DNA of 5,264 nt from Acidimicrobiia bacterium. Lineage in GTDB: Bacteria; Actinomycetota; Acidimicrobiia; IMCC26256; JAENVU01. A model generated the notes under the pieces. It did no database searches and was not told the origin of the DNA. It saw nothing but the letters and a program-made list of their open reading frames with translations. Where the stretch lies: assembly GCA_016650415.1 (NCBI GenBank), contig JAENVU010000149.1, positions 1-5,264 on the forward strand, read 5' to 3'. The position numbers were made by a program, and so were the translations under genes. Below are positions 1 through 5,264 of the stretch, one piece after another (positions within the stretch are counted from its first letter, which is position 1; each line of letters starts with the position of its first letter).

Positions 1-6
1 AGTGGA

Positions 7-30
7 GCGGGCAGGGACCGTCCTGCCCGC
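7..30 (+). promoter_or_regulatory. Intercistronic hairpin upstream of pstC
   Basis: The arm GCGGGCAGG (7-15) is a perfect reverse complement of CCTGCCCGC (22-30), giving a 9-bp, almost all G/C stem with a 6-base loop. No T-run follows, so this is not a canonical Rho-independent terminator. It ends 22 bases before the preferred pstC start. In many bacteria the binding-protein gene pstS lies directly upstream of pstC and is expressed more strongly, and a hairpin in that gap can protect the upstream message or attenuate readthrough. That role here is inferred, because pstS is not visible. The hairpin also argues that the first ~50 bases are non-coding, which supports the later pstC start. Confidence 0.55.
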
Positions 31-52
31 ACCACATGCCTGGACTCATACC

Positions 53-1021
53 GTGACGACCACCTCTCCATCACTCGTCAGTTCTGAGCGCCCGCCCGGG
101 CGGTTCACCGACCGCGTGTCTCGCGTGGTCGTGTTCGTCGCGGGTGGGCTCGTCTTGGCGATCCTCGCGCTCATCACCGCGACCTTGGTCTCCAAGGCGA
201 TGCCGGCCTTCCGCTCGGAAGGGATGGCGTACTTCACCTCCGACATCTGGGATCCGGCGAACGCAAAGTTCGGAACCCTTGGCTTCACGTTCGGGACCGT
301 CGTCGCGTCCGGGATCGCGGTCCTCTTGGCGGTGCCGGTCAGCATCGGCATCGCGCTGTTCACCACCGAGGTCGCGCCGCGCTGGATGCGCAAGCCCGTG
401 ACCTATCTCGTCGACCTGCTCGCGGCAGTGCCGTCGGTGGTCTACGGATTGTGGGGTCTGCTCGTCCTGGTCCCCATGCTGCCCGGCTTCTATCAGAACT
501 GGCACGACCTCTTCGACGGCGTCCCGGTGCTCGGCAACATCTTCGACGGCGCGCCGGTTGCCGGGAAGAGCTTCATGACTGCCGGCATCATCCTCGCGGT
601 CATGATCACACCGATCATCACCGCGATCGCCCGTGAGACGTTCGCAACGGTGCCCGACCCCTTGAAGGATGCGGCCCGCGCGCTCGGCGCGACCCGCTGG
701 GAGATGATTCGGGCCTCGGTGATCCCCCACAGTCGCGGTGGTCTCACCGCCGGCATCTTGATCGGATTGGGCCGAGCCCTGGGCGAGACCATCGCGGTGG
801 CGTTGGTCATCGGATCCAGCCCGCAGATCACCGCGAAGATCTTTGGTTCCGGGGACAACCTCGCCGCAGTCATCGCCAACCAATGGGGTGAGGCGACCGG
901 CAACTATCGGTCGGCATTGATCGGTATGGGTGTGGTGCTCTTCATCGTCACGTTGGTCGTGGGCGTGCTGGCCCGCACGATCGTCATCCGAGCGGATCGT
1001 CGCGCCGGGGGTACCGCATGA
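53..1021 (+). CDS. pstC: Phosphate ABC transporter permease PstC
   Basis: This is one of the two inner-membrane subunits forming the channel of the high-affinity phosphate importer PstSCAB. From GTG at 53 the protein has 322 residues, close to the usual PstC length (about 320). A GTG at 2 in the same frame would add 17 residues, but that stretch lies over the hairpin and reads unlike a permease N-terminus, so 53 is preferred; no strong Shine-Dalgarno decides it. A basic N-terminus leads to a first membrane helix at about 24-48. Further hydrophobic segments lie near 75-102, 116-142, 172-194, 230-255 and 285-311, giving six in all. The cytoplasmic EAA loop that docks on PstB is clear: DAARALGATRWEMIR (206-220) followed by GLGRALGET (238-246). 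An acidic/aromatic loop (about 145-170) separates helices 3 and 4, as is typical of PstC. The stop overlaps the pstA start (ATGA). Confidence 0.95.
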   Translation: MTTTSPSLVSSERPPGRFTDRVSRVVVFVAGGLVLAILALITATLVSKAMPAFRSEGMAYFTSDIWDPANAKFGTLGFTFGTVVASGIAVLLAVPVSIGIALFTTEVAPRWMRKPVTYLVDLLAAVPSVVYGLWGLLVLVPMLPGFYQNWHDLFDGVPVLGNIFDGAPVAGKSFMTAGIILAVMITPIITAIARETFATVPDPLKDAARALGATRWEMIRASVIPHSRGGLTAGILIGLGRALGETIAVALVIGSSPQITAKIFGSGDNLAAVIANQWGEATGNYRSALIGMGVVLFIVTLVVGVLARTIVIRADRRAGGTA

Positions 1022-1911
1022 CCGCCGTCGCCCTGCGCGGATCCATCACGGAGAGCACAGCCGGTCGCGGCCGGCAGGTCAAGAGCGCGCTGGCCACGGT
1101 GCTCATCGTGATGTCGCTTGTCATCGTGATGATCCCACTGGTGATGATCATCGTCACGGTGGTCAGTCGCGGCTGGGCCTCGGTGACGGCGCCGGGGTGG
1201 TTCACCGCCGACATTCCCATCGTCTCCCGCTCCGAGGGTCCCGGAATGGCCCCGGCGGTTCTCGGCACGCTCATGATCACCGGCGTCGCCACCGCGATGG
1301 CGGTGCCGCTCGGCATCCTCGGCGGGATCTACCTCAACGAGTACAGCGCGGGGAGTCGCCTGGGCGGGATCGTCCGCTTCTTCTCCGACGTGATGACCGG
1401 GGTCCCGTCGATCGTGATGGGTTTGTTCGTCTACACGATCTGGACCCTGGAGTTCGGCTTCTCCGCCTTCGGCGGCGCGCTGGCGTTGGCGGCTCTGATG
1501 CTGCCCGTCGTCATTCGTACCAGCGACGAGATGTTGAAGCTCGTGCCGATGGAGCTCCGCGAGTCCGCGTACGCGCTCGGCGGGCGGAAGGCGGGCACCA
1601 TCGTGCGGGTCGTCCTGCCCGCTGCCGCGCCGGGCATCATCAGCGGCGCACTGCTGGCCATCGCCCGCGCGGCCGGTGAGACCGCGCCATTGCTGTTCAC
1701 CATCGGCTTCGTGAACGCGTCGAACTCCAATCTGATGAACGGGCCGAATACCGCACTGTCCAGAGAGATCTTCAAGAACGCGATTTCGCTGTTTCCCGGT
1801 CAGCAAGCGCGGGCCTGGGGCGCCGCGCTCACCCTGATCGGCATCGTGTTCGTCTTCACGATTCTGGCCCGGATCGTTTCGACCGTGTTGGCCCGCAAGC
1901 ATTCGTCATGA
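1018..1911 (+). CDS. pstA: Phosphate ABC transporter permease PstA
   Basis: Second permease subunit of the PstSCAB phosphate importer, pairing with PstC in the membrane. The protein has 297 residues, normal for PstA. The first membrane helix is at about 25-49, after a short basic N-terminus. Later hydrophobic segments lie near 77-105, 119-146, 152-166, 205-230 and 267-292. The PstA-typical sequence LGGIYLNEYS (101-110) follows the second helix, and TGVPSIVMGLF (127-137) matches the conserved VPSI/VxG region of this family. The EAA coupling loop is RESAYALGGRKAGTIVRVVL (181-200), ending in AIARAAGETAPL (214-225). It begins inside the pstC stop codon (ATGA, 1018-1021). Only a weak G-run (1007-1011) precedes the ATG, so translation is probably coupled to pstC. 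Confidence 0.95.
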   Translation: MTAVALRGSITESTAGRGRQVKSALATVLIVMSLVIVMIPLVMIIVTVVSRGWASVTAPGWFTADIPIVSRSEGPGMAPAVLGTLMITGVATAMAVPLGILGGIYLNEYSAGSRLGGIVRFFSDVMTGVPSIVMGLFVYTIWTLEFGFSAFGGALALAALMLPVVIRTSDEMLKLVPMELRESAYALGGRKAGTIVRVVLPAAAPGIISGALLAIARAAGETAPLLFTIGFVNASNSNLMNGPNTALSREIFKNAISLFPGQQARAWGAALTLIGIVFVFTILARIVSTVLARKHSS

Positions 1912-2774
1912 CCCTGACCTCACTGAACGAGAGCCCGATGACGCCCACTAACCTTGCGATGGTGAACGACCCCGTCGACGACCTGGCCGAAGAGCCCGCC
2001 GAAGTGGTCTTCGAGGTACGCGATGGGGCCGTCGACTACGGCTCGCATCGAGCGGTCGACGGCGTGAGCCTCGACATCGCCTCGCGGGAGATCACCGCGA
2101 TCATCGGTCCGTCGGGGTGCGGGAAGAGCACCTTCCTCCGGTGCCTGAACCGCATGAACGACTTCATCGTCGGCGCGAAAGTCAGCGGGACGATCAACTA
2201 CCACGGCGAAGATGTCTACGGGCCCAAGGTCGATGCCGCCGAAGTGCGCCGCCGGATCGGGATGGTCTTCCAGCGCCCCAATCCCTTCCCGAAGTCGATC
2301 TACGACAACGTGGCGTACGGGCCGCGCATCAACCGGTTCAAGGGCGATCTCGACGACCTGGTGGAGGAAGCGCTGACCGCGTCGGCCCTCTGGGACGAAG
2401 TCAAGGACAAGCTCAAGAAGAGCGCCTTCGCACTCTCCGGCGGTCAGCAGCAACGGTTGTGTATCGCTCGGGCGCTGGCGGTGTCGCCGGAGGTGATCCT
2501 CATGGACGAACCGTGTTCGGCCCTGGACCCGATCGCGACGTCCCGCATCGAGGACCTCATGGTGGAGCTCAAGCGCGAGTACACGATCGTGATCGTGACC
2601 CACAACATGCAGCAGGCCGCTCGGGTGTCGGATCGCACGGCGTTCTTCACCACCGATGTCGATGATTCCGGTGCCCGCACGGGCCGGCTCGTCGAGTTCG
2701 ACCTGACGAACACCATCTTCACGAGTCCGGCGGACTCCCGGACTGAGGGTTACATCACCGGCCGGTTCGGATGA
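1908..2774 (+). CDS. pstB: Phosphate ABC transporter ATPase PstB
   Basis: Cytoplasmic ATPase that powers phosphate import through PstC/PstA. All ABC motifs are present: Walker A GPSGCGKST (67-75), Q-loop Gln122 in VFQRPNPFP (a PstB hallmark), signature LSGGQ (176-180), Walker B VILMDEP (196-202), D-loop SALD (204-207) and switch His232 in VTHNMQQA. The Cys in the Walker A loop and the NPFPKSIYDNVAYGPR stretch are typical of PstB rather than other ABC ATPases. The protein has 288 residues and carries about 35 residues of acidic, low-homology N-terminus before the domain begins near EVVFEVRDG (32-40). In-frame ATGs at 1938 and 1959 could give shorter forms. The start at 1908 is kept because it overlaps the pstA stop (ATGA), although no good ribosome site is visible there. 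The stop overlaps the kinase start. Confidence 0.96.
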   Translation: MTLTSLNESPMTPTNLAMVNDPVDDLAEEPAEVVFEVRDGAVDYGSHRAVDGVSLDIASREITAIIGPSGCGKSTFLRCLNRMNDFIVGAKVSGTINYHGEDVYGPKVDAAEVRRRIGMVFQRPNPFPKSIYDNVAYGPRINRFKGDLDDLVEEALTASALWDEVKDKLKKSAFALSGGQQQRLCIARALAVSPEVILMDEPCSALDPIATSRIEDLMVELKREYTIVIVTHNMQQAARVSDRTAFFTTDVDDSGARTGRLVEFDLTNTIFTSPADSRTEGYITGRFG

Positions 2775-3853
2775 ACAGCCGGCGGCGCACGCTGCTCTCG
2801 GAGACCTCCGCCCCCAACTCGCCCGGCGGTATCGATCTCGATCGCCGACGATTGGCCGAAGCCCTCGACGTCGTCGGTGATGCGATCGTCGTGGTGGATG
2901 CCGGGGGCGAAGTCGTGCTTCGCAACAACGCCGCGGATCGCTTTCACGACGCTCGGCACGCCGACGCGCTCGCCGGTGACGGACTTCGGGAGCTGATGGA
3001 CCGGGCTCGGTCGGGGGAAGAGTGCTCACGCGAGCTGCAGCTGTTCGGTCCACCGGCCGAGGTCTTCTGGATGACCGCTCGACCACTGGTCGCCGACGGC
3101 CGCCGGATCGGCGCGGTCGGGATCGTGCGGGACGTCACCGAGGCGCGCCGGATCGAGAACGTGCGCCGGGACTTCGTGGCGAACGTGAGTCATGAGCTGA
3201 AGACGCCGGTGGGTGCCTTGGCGGTGTTGGCGGAGACCTTGGCCGACGTGGCCGATCCGGTGATCGCGAAGCAACTGGCCGAGCGGATCGCCACCGAAGC
3301 AACCCGTGTCGGCGCGATCGTCGACGATCTGCTCGACCTCGGATCGATCGAGTCGCAGCCGGCCGCGCGCCAGGAAGTGGCGGTGGCCGATCTGGTCGAC
3401 GCGGCGATTGATCGCGTCGAAGCCGCGGCCGCGGCATCGGGCCACGAGCTCCACGTACAGGCGAGCGACGAGACGATCATCTGCGACCGTCGCCAGGTTG
3501 TGAGCGCGATCGCGAACCTGCTCGACAACGCGCTGAAGTATTCGGAGCCCGGCGGGTCGATCGAAGTGACCGCATCCGCGAACGACGGCTGGGTGACGTT
3601 CGAGGTCGCCGACAACGGTGTCGGGATTCCGTCGCGGGATCTCGATCGCATCTTCGAGCGGTTCTACCGCGTCGATCGGGCGCGCAGCCGTGCGACCGGC
3701 GGCACCGGCCTCGGGCTCGCAATCGTCCGGAACGTCGCCCACGCGCATCATGGCGATGTCACGGTCGAGTCGAGCGAAGGCGATGGTTCGGTGTTCCGCT
3801 TGCGCCTGCCGATGACCGGTGCTTCCAACTCATTCTTCGATGAAGGACGCTGA
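2771..3853 (+). CDS. senX3: SenX3/PhoR-like sensor histidine kinase, no membrane segment
   Basis: Sensor kinase expected to phosphorylate the response regulator encoded immediately downstream. Domains in order of the 360 residues: a polar, basic N-terminus (1-26); a PAS-like domain (about 27-125, with DAIVVVDAGGEVVLRNNAA and ending GAVGIVRDVTEAR); a HisKA dimerisation domain with phospho-acceptor His141 in NVSHELKTPVGAL; and a HATPase_c domain. The last has N-box NLLDNALKYS (249-258), G1 DNGVGIP (281-287), F-box RIFERFYR (293-300) and G2 GGTGLGLAI (310-318). Glu142 and Thr145 after the His fit the E-x-x-T pattern linked to phosphatase activity. The RRDFVANVSHELKTPVGAL core closely resembles mycobacterial SenX3. 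SenX3 and PhoR normally carry N-terminal membrane helices; none is seen here and the start overlaps pstB (ATGA), so the protein appears cytoplasmic. It may read phosphate status through the Pst complex or PhoU; this is inference. The symbol rests on similarity, not proven orthology. Confidence 0.9.
   Translation: MNSRRRTLLSETSAPNSPGGIDLDRRRLAEALDVVGDAIVVVDAGGEVVLRNNAADRFHDARHADALAGDGLRELMDRARSGEECSRELQLFGPPAEVFWMTARPLVADGRRIGAVGIVRDVTEARRIENVRRDFVANVSHELKTPVGALAVLAETLADVADPVIAKQLAERIATEATRVGAIVDDLLDLGSIESQPAARQEVAVADLVDAAIDRVEAAAAASGHELHVQASDETIICDRRQVVSAIANLLDNALKYSEPGGSIEVTASANDGWVTFEVADNGVGIPSRDLDRIFERFYRVDRARSRATGGTGLGLAIVRNVAHAHHGDVTVESSEGDGSVFRLRLPMTGASNSFFDEGR
3842..3847 (+). promoter_or_regulatory. 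Ribosome binding site of the response regulator
   Basis: GAAGGA lies five bases upstream of the ATG at 3853, inside the last codons of the kinase gene. It is the clearest Shine-Dalgarno among the junctions of this operon; the pstA, pstB and kinase starts have weak or no such motif. It fixes the regulator start and suggests that the regulator can be translated partly independently of the kinase, which would allow more regulator than kinase to be made (inference). Confidence 0.6.
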
Positions 3854-4554
3854 TGGCTGACCCACCGTTGATCCTCGTCGTCGACGACGAGGCCTCATAC
3901 CGGGACGCGCTGGCGGTTGCGCTCGCCGCGGAGGGATTTCTGGTCGAGACGGCTGCGGACGGGGTCGAGGCGCTCGAACGGTTCGAAGCATCGAAACCGG
4001 CGCTGGTCCTGCTCGACGTGATGTTGCCCCGCGTGTCCGGGATCGACGTCTGCCGTCAGATCCGCGCGAGCTCGAAGGTGCCGATCATCATGGTGACGGC
4101 CCGGGGCTCGGAGATCGATGCGGTCGTCGGCCTCGAAGTCGGCGCGGATGATTACGTCGCGAAGCCGTTTCGGCTTCGGGAGTTGATTGCACGGGTCCGG
4201 GCGGCGATCCGGCGCGGACCGCATGTCGATACCGAAGCGTTGGAACGCGAAGAGCTCATCGAAGTCGGCGACGTCCGGGTCGACGTGAGTCGGCACGACG
4301 TCACGGTGCGGGGGGAACTCGTGGCTCTCCCGCTGAAGGAGTTCGAACTCCTCGAACTCCTCATGCTCAATGCCGGACGAGTGCTCACTCGTGACGTGCT
4401 GATCGATCGAGTCTGGGGATCGAACTACTTCGGTGACACCAAGACCCTCGACGTCCATATCAAGCGCCTCCGGGCCAAGGTGGAGGACGACCCGTCGGCC
4501 CCGACGCGGATCGTGACGGTTCGAGGAGTCGGGTACCGCTACGAGCGAAGCTGA
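3853..4554 (+). CDS. regX3: RegX3/PhoB-like response regulator (OmpR family)
   Basis: DNA-binding response regulator and partner of the adjacent kinase, expected to control phosphate-starvation genes. The 233 residues form a receiver domain (about 5-120) and an OmpR-type winged helix (about 135-231). Receiver residues are intact: acidic pair Asp11/Asp12, phospho-acceptor Asp55 in LLDVMLPR, Thr82 in IIMVTAR and Lys104 in VAKPF. The winged helix shows ALPLKEFELLELL (158-170), GRVLTRDVLIDRVWG (175-189), the recognition-helix region DTKTLDVHIKRLRAKVE (195-211) and the wing VTVRGVGYRY (221-230). These segments match mycobacterial RegX3 more closely than a generic OmpR protein, notably SEIDxVVGLExGADDYV and GDTKTLDVHxKRLR. 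The start overlaps the kinase stop (TGATG). This is the last gene of the operon and ends 15 bases before the convergent gene. Confidence 0.94.
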   Translation: MADPPLILVVDDEASYRDALAVALAAEGFLVETAADGVEALERFEASKPALVLLDVMLPRVSGIDVCRQIRASSKVPIIMVTARGSEIDAVVGLEVGADDYVAKPFRLRELIARVRAAIRRGPHVDTEALEREELIEVGDVRVDVSRHDVTVRGELVALPLKEFELLELLMLNAGRVLTRDVLIDRVWGSNYFGDTKTLDVHIKRLRAKVEDDPSAPTRIVTVRGVGYRYERS

Positions 4555-4569
4555 CGCAGGCGGATCGAG

Positions 4570-4977
4570 CTACCGGGGCAGAAGATCGTCGTCGATGGTG
4601 CTGAGTCCTTCGAGCCACGAGGACGCGTCGATTTCCTGATTACTGGCCACGGTCGGCGTGATCCGGGTCGACGGTGCGAGTTCGGACACCACGTCACGGA
4701 GCGCGTAGTCGCGCGATTCGGTCGCGGCAGTCGGTTGGGCGATCGGTTCGGCGATGGGTTCCGCGATCGGTTCGGTGACGGCATCCTCGGTCGGGGAGTC
4801 GGACCGCACCCCACCGAAGCGGATCGGTGCCTCGGCGACCTCGGTCGGCGCCTCGGCCGCGGGGACCGATTCGACCTCGGTCGGCGCCTCGGCCGCGGGG
4901 ACCGATTCGACCTCGGTGGACTCCTCGGTGACCGAGGAACCCTTGTCGCCCTTACCCATCATGTCGGAGAACTTCAT
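4570..4977 (-). CDS. Hypothetical acidic Ala/Glu/Pro-rich repeat protein
   Basis: I do not recognise this protein family. The 135-residue product has three parts. A short basic/methionine N-terminus, MKFSDMMGKGDKG (1-13), is followed by an acidic low-complexity middle (about 14-86) and a more ordinary C-terminus (about 87-135: SRDYALRDVVSEL, then IDASSWLEGL and a DDDLLPR end). The middle holds two exact copies of TEVESVPAAEAP (21-44) plus a shortened TEVAEAP, and three copies of EPIA (69-80) followed by a degenerate QPTA. There is no cysteine, signal peptide or membrane helix, so it is probably cytoplasmic with a disordered linker joining two short functional ends (inference). It is taken as real because its start overlaps the peroxiredoxin stop (ATGA), a good ribosome site precedes it, and its repeats keep the frame. 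The opposite-strand frames look like shadows. Confidence 0.75.
   Translation of the reverse strand: MKFSDMMGKGDKGSSVTEESTEVESVPAAEAPTEVESVPAAEAPTEVAEAPIRFGGVRSDSPTEDAVTEPIAEPIAEPIAQPTAATESRDYALRDVVSELAPSTRITPTVASNQEIDASSWLEGLSTIDDDLLPR
4726..4773 (-). repeat. 12-bp tandem repeat encoding EPIA
   Basis: Three consecutive 12-bp units (4762-4773, 4750-4761, 4738-4749) encode EPIA, and a fourth diverged unit (4726-4737) encodes QPTA. The three EPIA units differ only at synonymous positions (Ala GCG/GCC, Pro CCG/CCC), so this block has drifted and is older than the 36-bp block next to it. The unit length keeps the reading frame. Confidence 0.8.
4837..4917 (-). repeat. 36-bp perfect tandem repeat, 2.25 copies
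   Basis: Copy 4873-4908 is identical base for base to copy 4837-4872, and the first nine bases of a third copy follow at 4909-4917. The unit encodes twelve residues (TEVESVPAAEAP in a circular reading). Because even synonymous positions are unchanged, the duplication is recent or has been kept uniform by slippage or recombination. The length is a multiple of three, so copy-number change would lengthen or shorten the protein without breaking it. Confidence 0.9.
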
Positions 4978-5264
4978 GTCACCTTCGCCAATGCTTCCTC
5001 GTAGTCCTCACGCGCACGTGGCGACGCGAGACCGGCTGATTCGAACTTCGCAACCACGATCCCTTGACGATCGATCACGAACGTGCCCCGATTCGCGCAC
5101 CCGAGTTGATCGTTGAACACGCCGTACGCGCGTGCAACCTCGCCGTGCGGCCAGAAATCGGAGAGCACCGGGAATGTGAATCCTTGCTGTTCGGCCCATT
5201 GGGCTTGGGCGTGTCGGGTATCGCAGCTGACTGCGAGCACCGCCGCGCCGGCACCGTCGAACAC
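4974..5264 (-). CDS. ahpE: AhpE-like peroxiredoxin, C-terminal part (cut by window edge)
   Basis: Thiol peroxidase of the AhpC/TSA superfamily that reduces hydroperoxides in the cytoplasm. Only the last 96 residues are in the window; the leading GTG at the edge is an internal Val codon, not a start. By comparison with M. tuberculosis AhpE (153 residues), about 57 N-terminal residues, including the peroxidatic Cys region, lie beyond 5264. What is visible fits AhpE closely: GFTFPVLSDFWPHGEVARAY (28-47 of the fragment), GVFNDQLGCANRGTFVIDR (48-66), with the conserved active-site Arg59 in NRGTF. Two cysteines, Cys14 (VSCDTRH) and Cys56 (LGCANRG), stand where the mycobacterial protein has non-cysteine residues as I recall it, so one could act as a resolving thiol (inference). 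The stop overlaps the start of the repeat protein by four bases, so the two are co-transcribed. Confidence 0.9.
   Translation of the reverse strand: MFDGAGAAVLAVSCDTRHAQAQWAEQQGFTFPVLSDFWPHGEVARAYGVFNDQLGCANRGTFVIDRQGIVVAKFESAGLASPRAREDYEEALAKVT
4979..4986 (-). promoter_or_regulatory. Ribosome binding site of the repeat protein
   Basis: Read on the minus strand, GAAGGTGA ends one base before the ATG at 4977 and lies in the last codons of the peroxiredoxin gene. Its AGGTGA core matches the end of the consensus Shine-Dalgarno, though closer to the start than usual. It supports the chosen start and translation coupled to the upstream gene. Confidence 0.5.

Noticed and set aside
2..52. Extended pstC start at GTG 2
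   Set aside because: It would add 17 residues read through the hairpin, unlike PstC N-termini; the GTG at 53 gives the normal family length.
103..109. GTTCACC, the core of the Streptomyces-type PHO box, also at 358-364, 1200-1206 and 1695-1701
   Set aside because: Each is a single isolated copy inside coding sequence, where it encodes ordinary Phe-Thr pairs. A real PHO box needs adjacent direct repeats in a promoter, which are not seen here.
1920..3086. Long antisense open frame across pstB and the kinase start (also similar ones at 71-883, 904-1902 and 3026-3751)
   Set aside because: These are antisense shadows caused by high GC at third codon positions. Their products are Arg/His/Asp/Gly-rich without recognisable domains, and the opposite strand encodes full-length well-known proteins.
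4343..4360. 9-bp tandem duplication TCGAACTCC in the regulator gene
   Set aside because: It encodes the conserved FELLELL helix of the OmpR winged-helix domain, so the repetition follows from the protein sequence and not from a repeat element.
4735..5116. Plus-strand open frames opposite the repeat protein (Asp/Arg/Gly-rich and Ser/Thr-rich)
   Set aside because: They mirror the repeats of the minus-strand gene and lack a ribosome site and any recognisable domain. The minus-strand frame has start-stop coupling and a Shine-Dalgarno.
1..5264. CRISPR array, tRNA/rRNA, insertion sequence or phage defence genes
   Set aside because: No spaced direct repeats, no tRNA-like fold, no transposase and no terminal inverted repeats were seen. 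Apart from short gaps the window is filled by the genes listed.

Overview
The window is GC-rich, with tightly packed genes and a strong G/C preference at third codon positions. It looks actinobacterial. Three protein families support this: a RegX3-type response regulator, its SenX3-type kinase, and an AhpE-type peroxiredoxin with the GFTFP/LSDFWPHG/NRGTFV signature of the mycobacterial enzyme. A deep-branching actinobacterium such as an Acidimicrobiia member is a reasonable guess, but that is inference from style, not proof.

Positions 53-4554 (+ strand) hold one continuous five-gene operon for phosphate uptake and phosphate sensing. The genes are pstC and pstA (the two permease subunits), pstB (the ATPase), a SenX3/PhoR-like histidine kinase, and a RegX3/PhoB-like response regulator. 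Each gene overlaps the next by 1 or 4 bases (ATGA, ATGA, ATGA, TGATG), so the five are probably made from one transcript with coupled translation. The phosphate-binding protein gene pstS is not in the window and may lie just upstream. A perfect 9-bp-stem hairpin at 7-30 precedes pstC and fits an intercistronic element. No phoU occurs between pstB and the kinase, or anywhere else here. The kinase has no membrane segment, unlike mycobacterial SenX3.

Positions 4570-5264 (- strand) hold a second, convergent operon. The upstream gene is the C-terminal part of an AhpE-like peroxiredoxin cut by the window edge. It overlaps by 4 bases a gene for a 135-residue acidic, Ala/Glu/Pro-rich protein of unknown function that contains two tandem repeat blocks. 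The two operons meet tail to tail with a 15-base gap and no clear terminator.

Functionally, PstCAB would import phosphate at the membrane. The kinase and regulator made from the same message would adjust transcription to phosphate supply, most likely including this operon (inference; the promoter is outside the window). The right-hand operon is about peroxide detoxification plus an unknown partner. Nearly all of the window is ordinary actinobacterial core content. The most unusual points are the membrane-free kinase wired directly behind pstB without phoU, the repeat-bearing protein coupled to the peroxiredoxin, and two non-standard cysteines in that peroxiredoxin.
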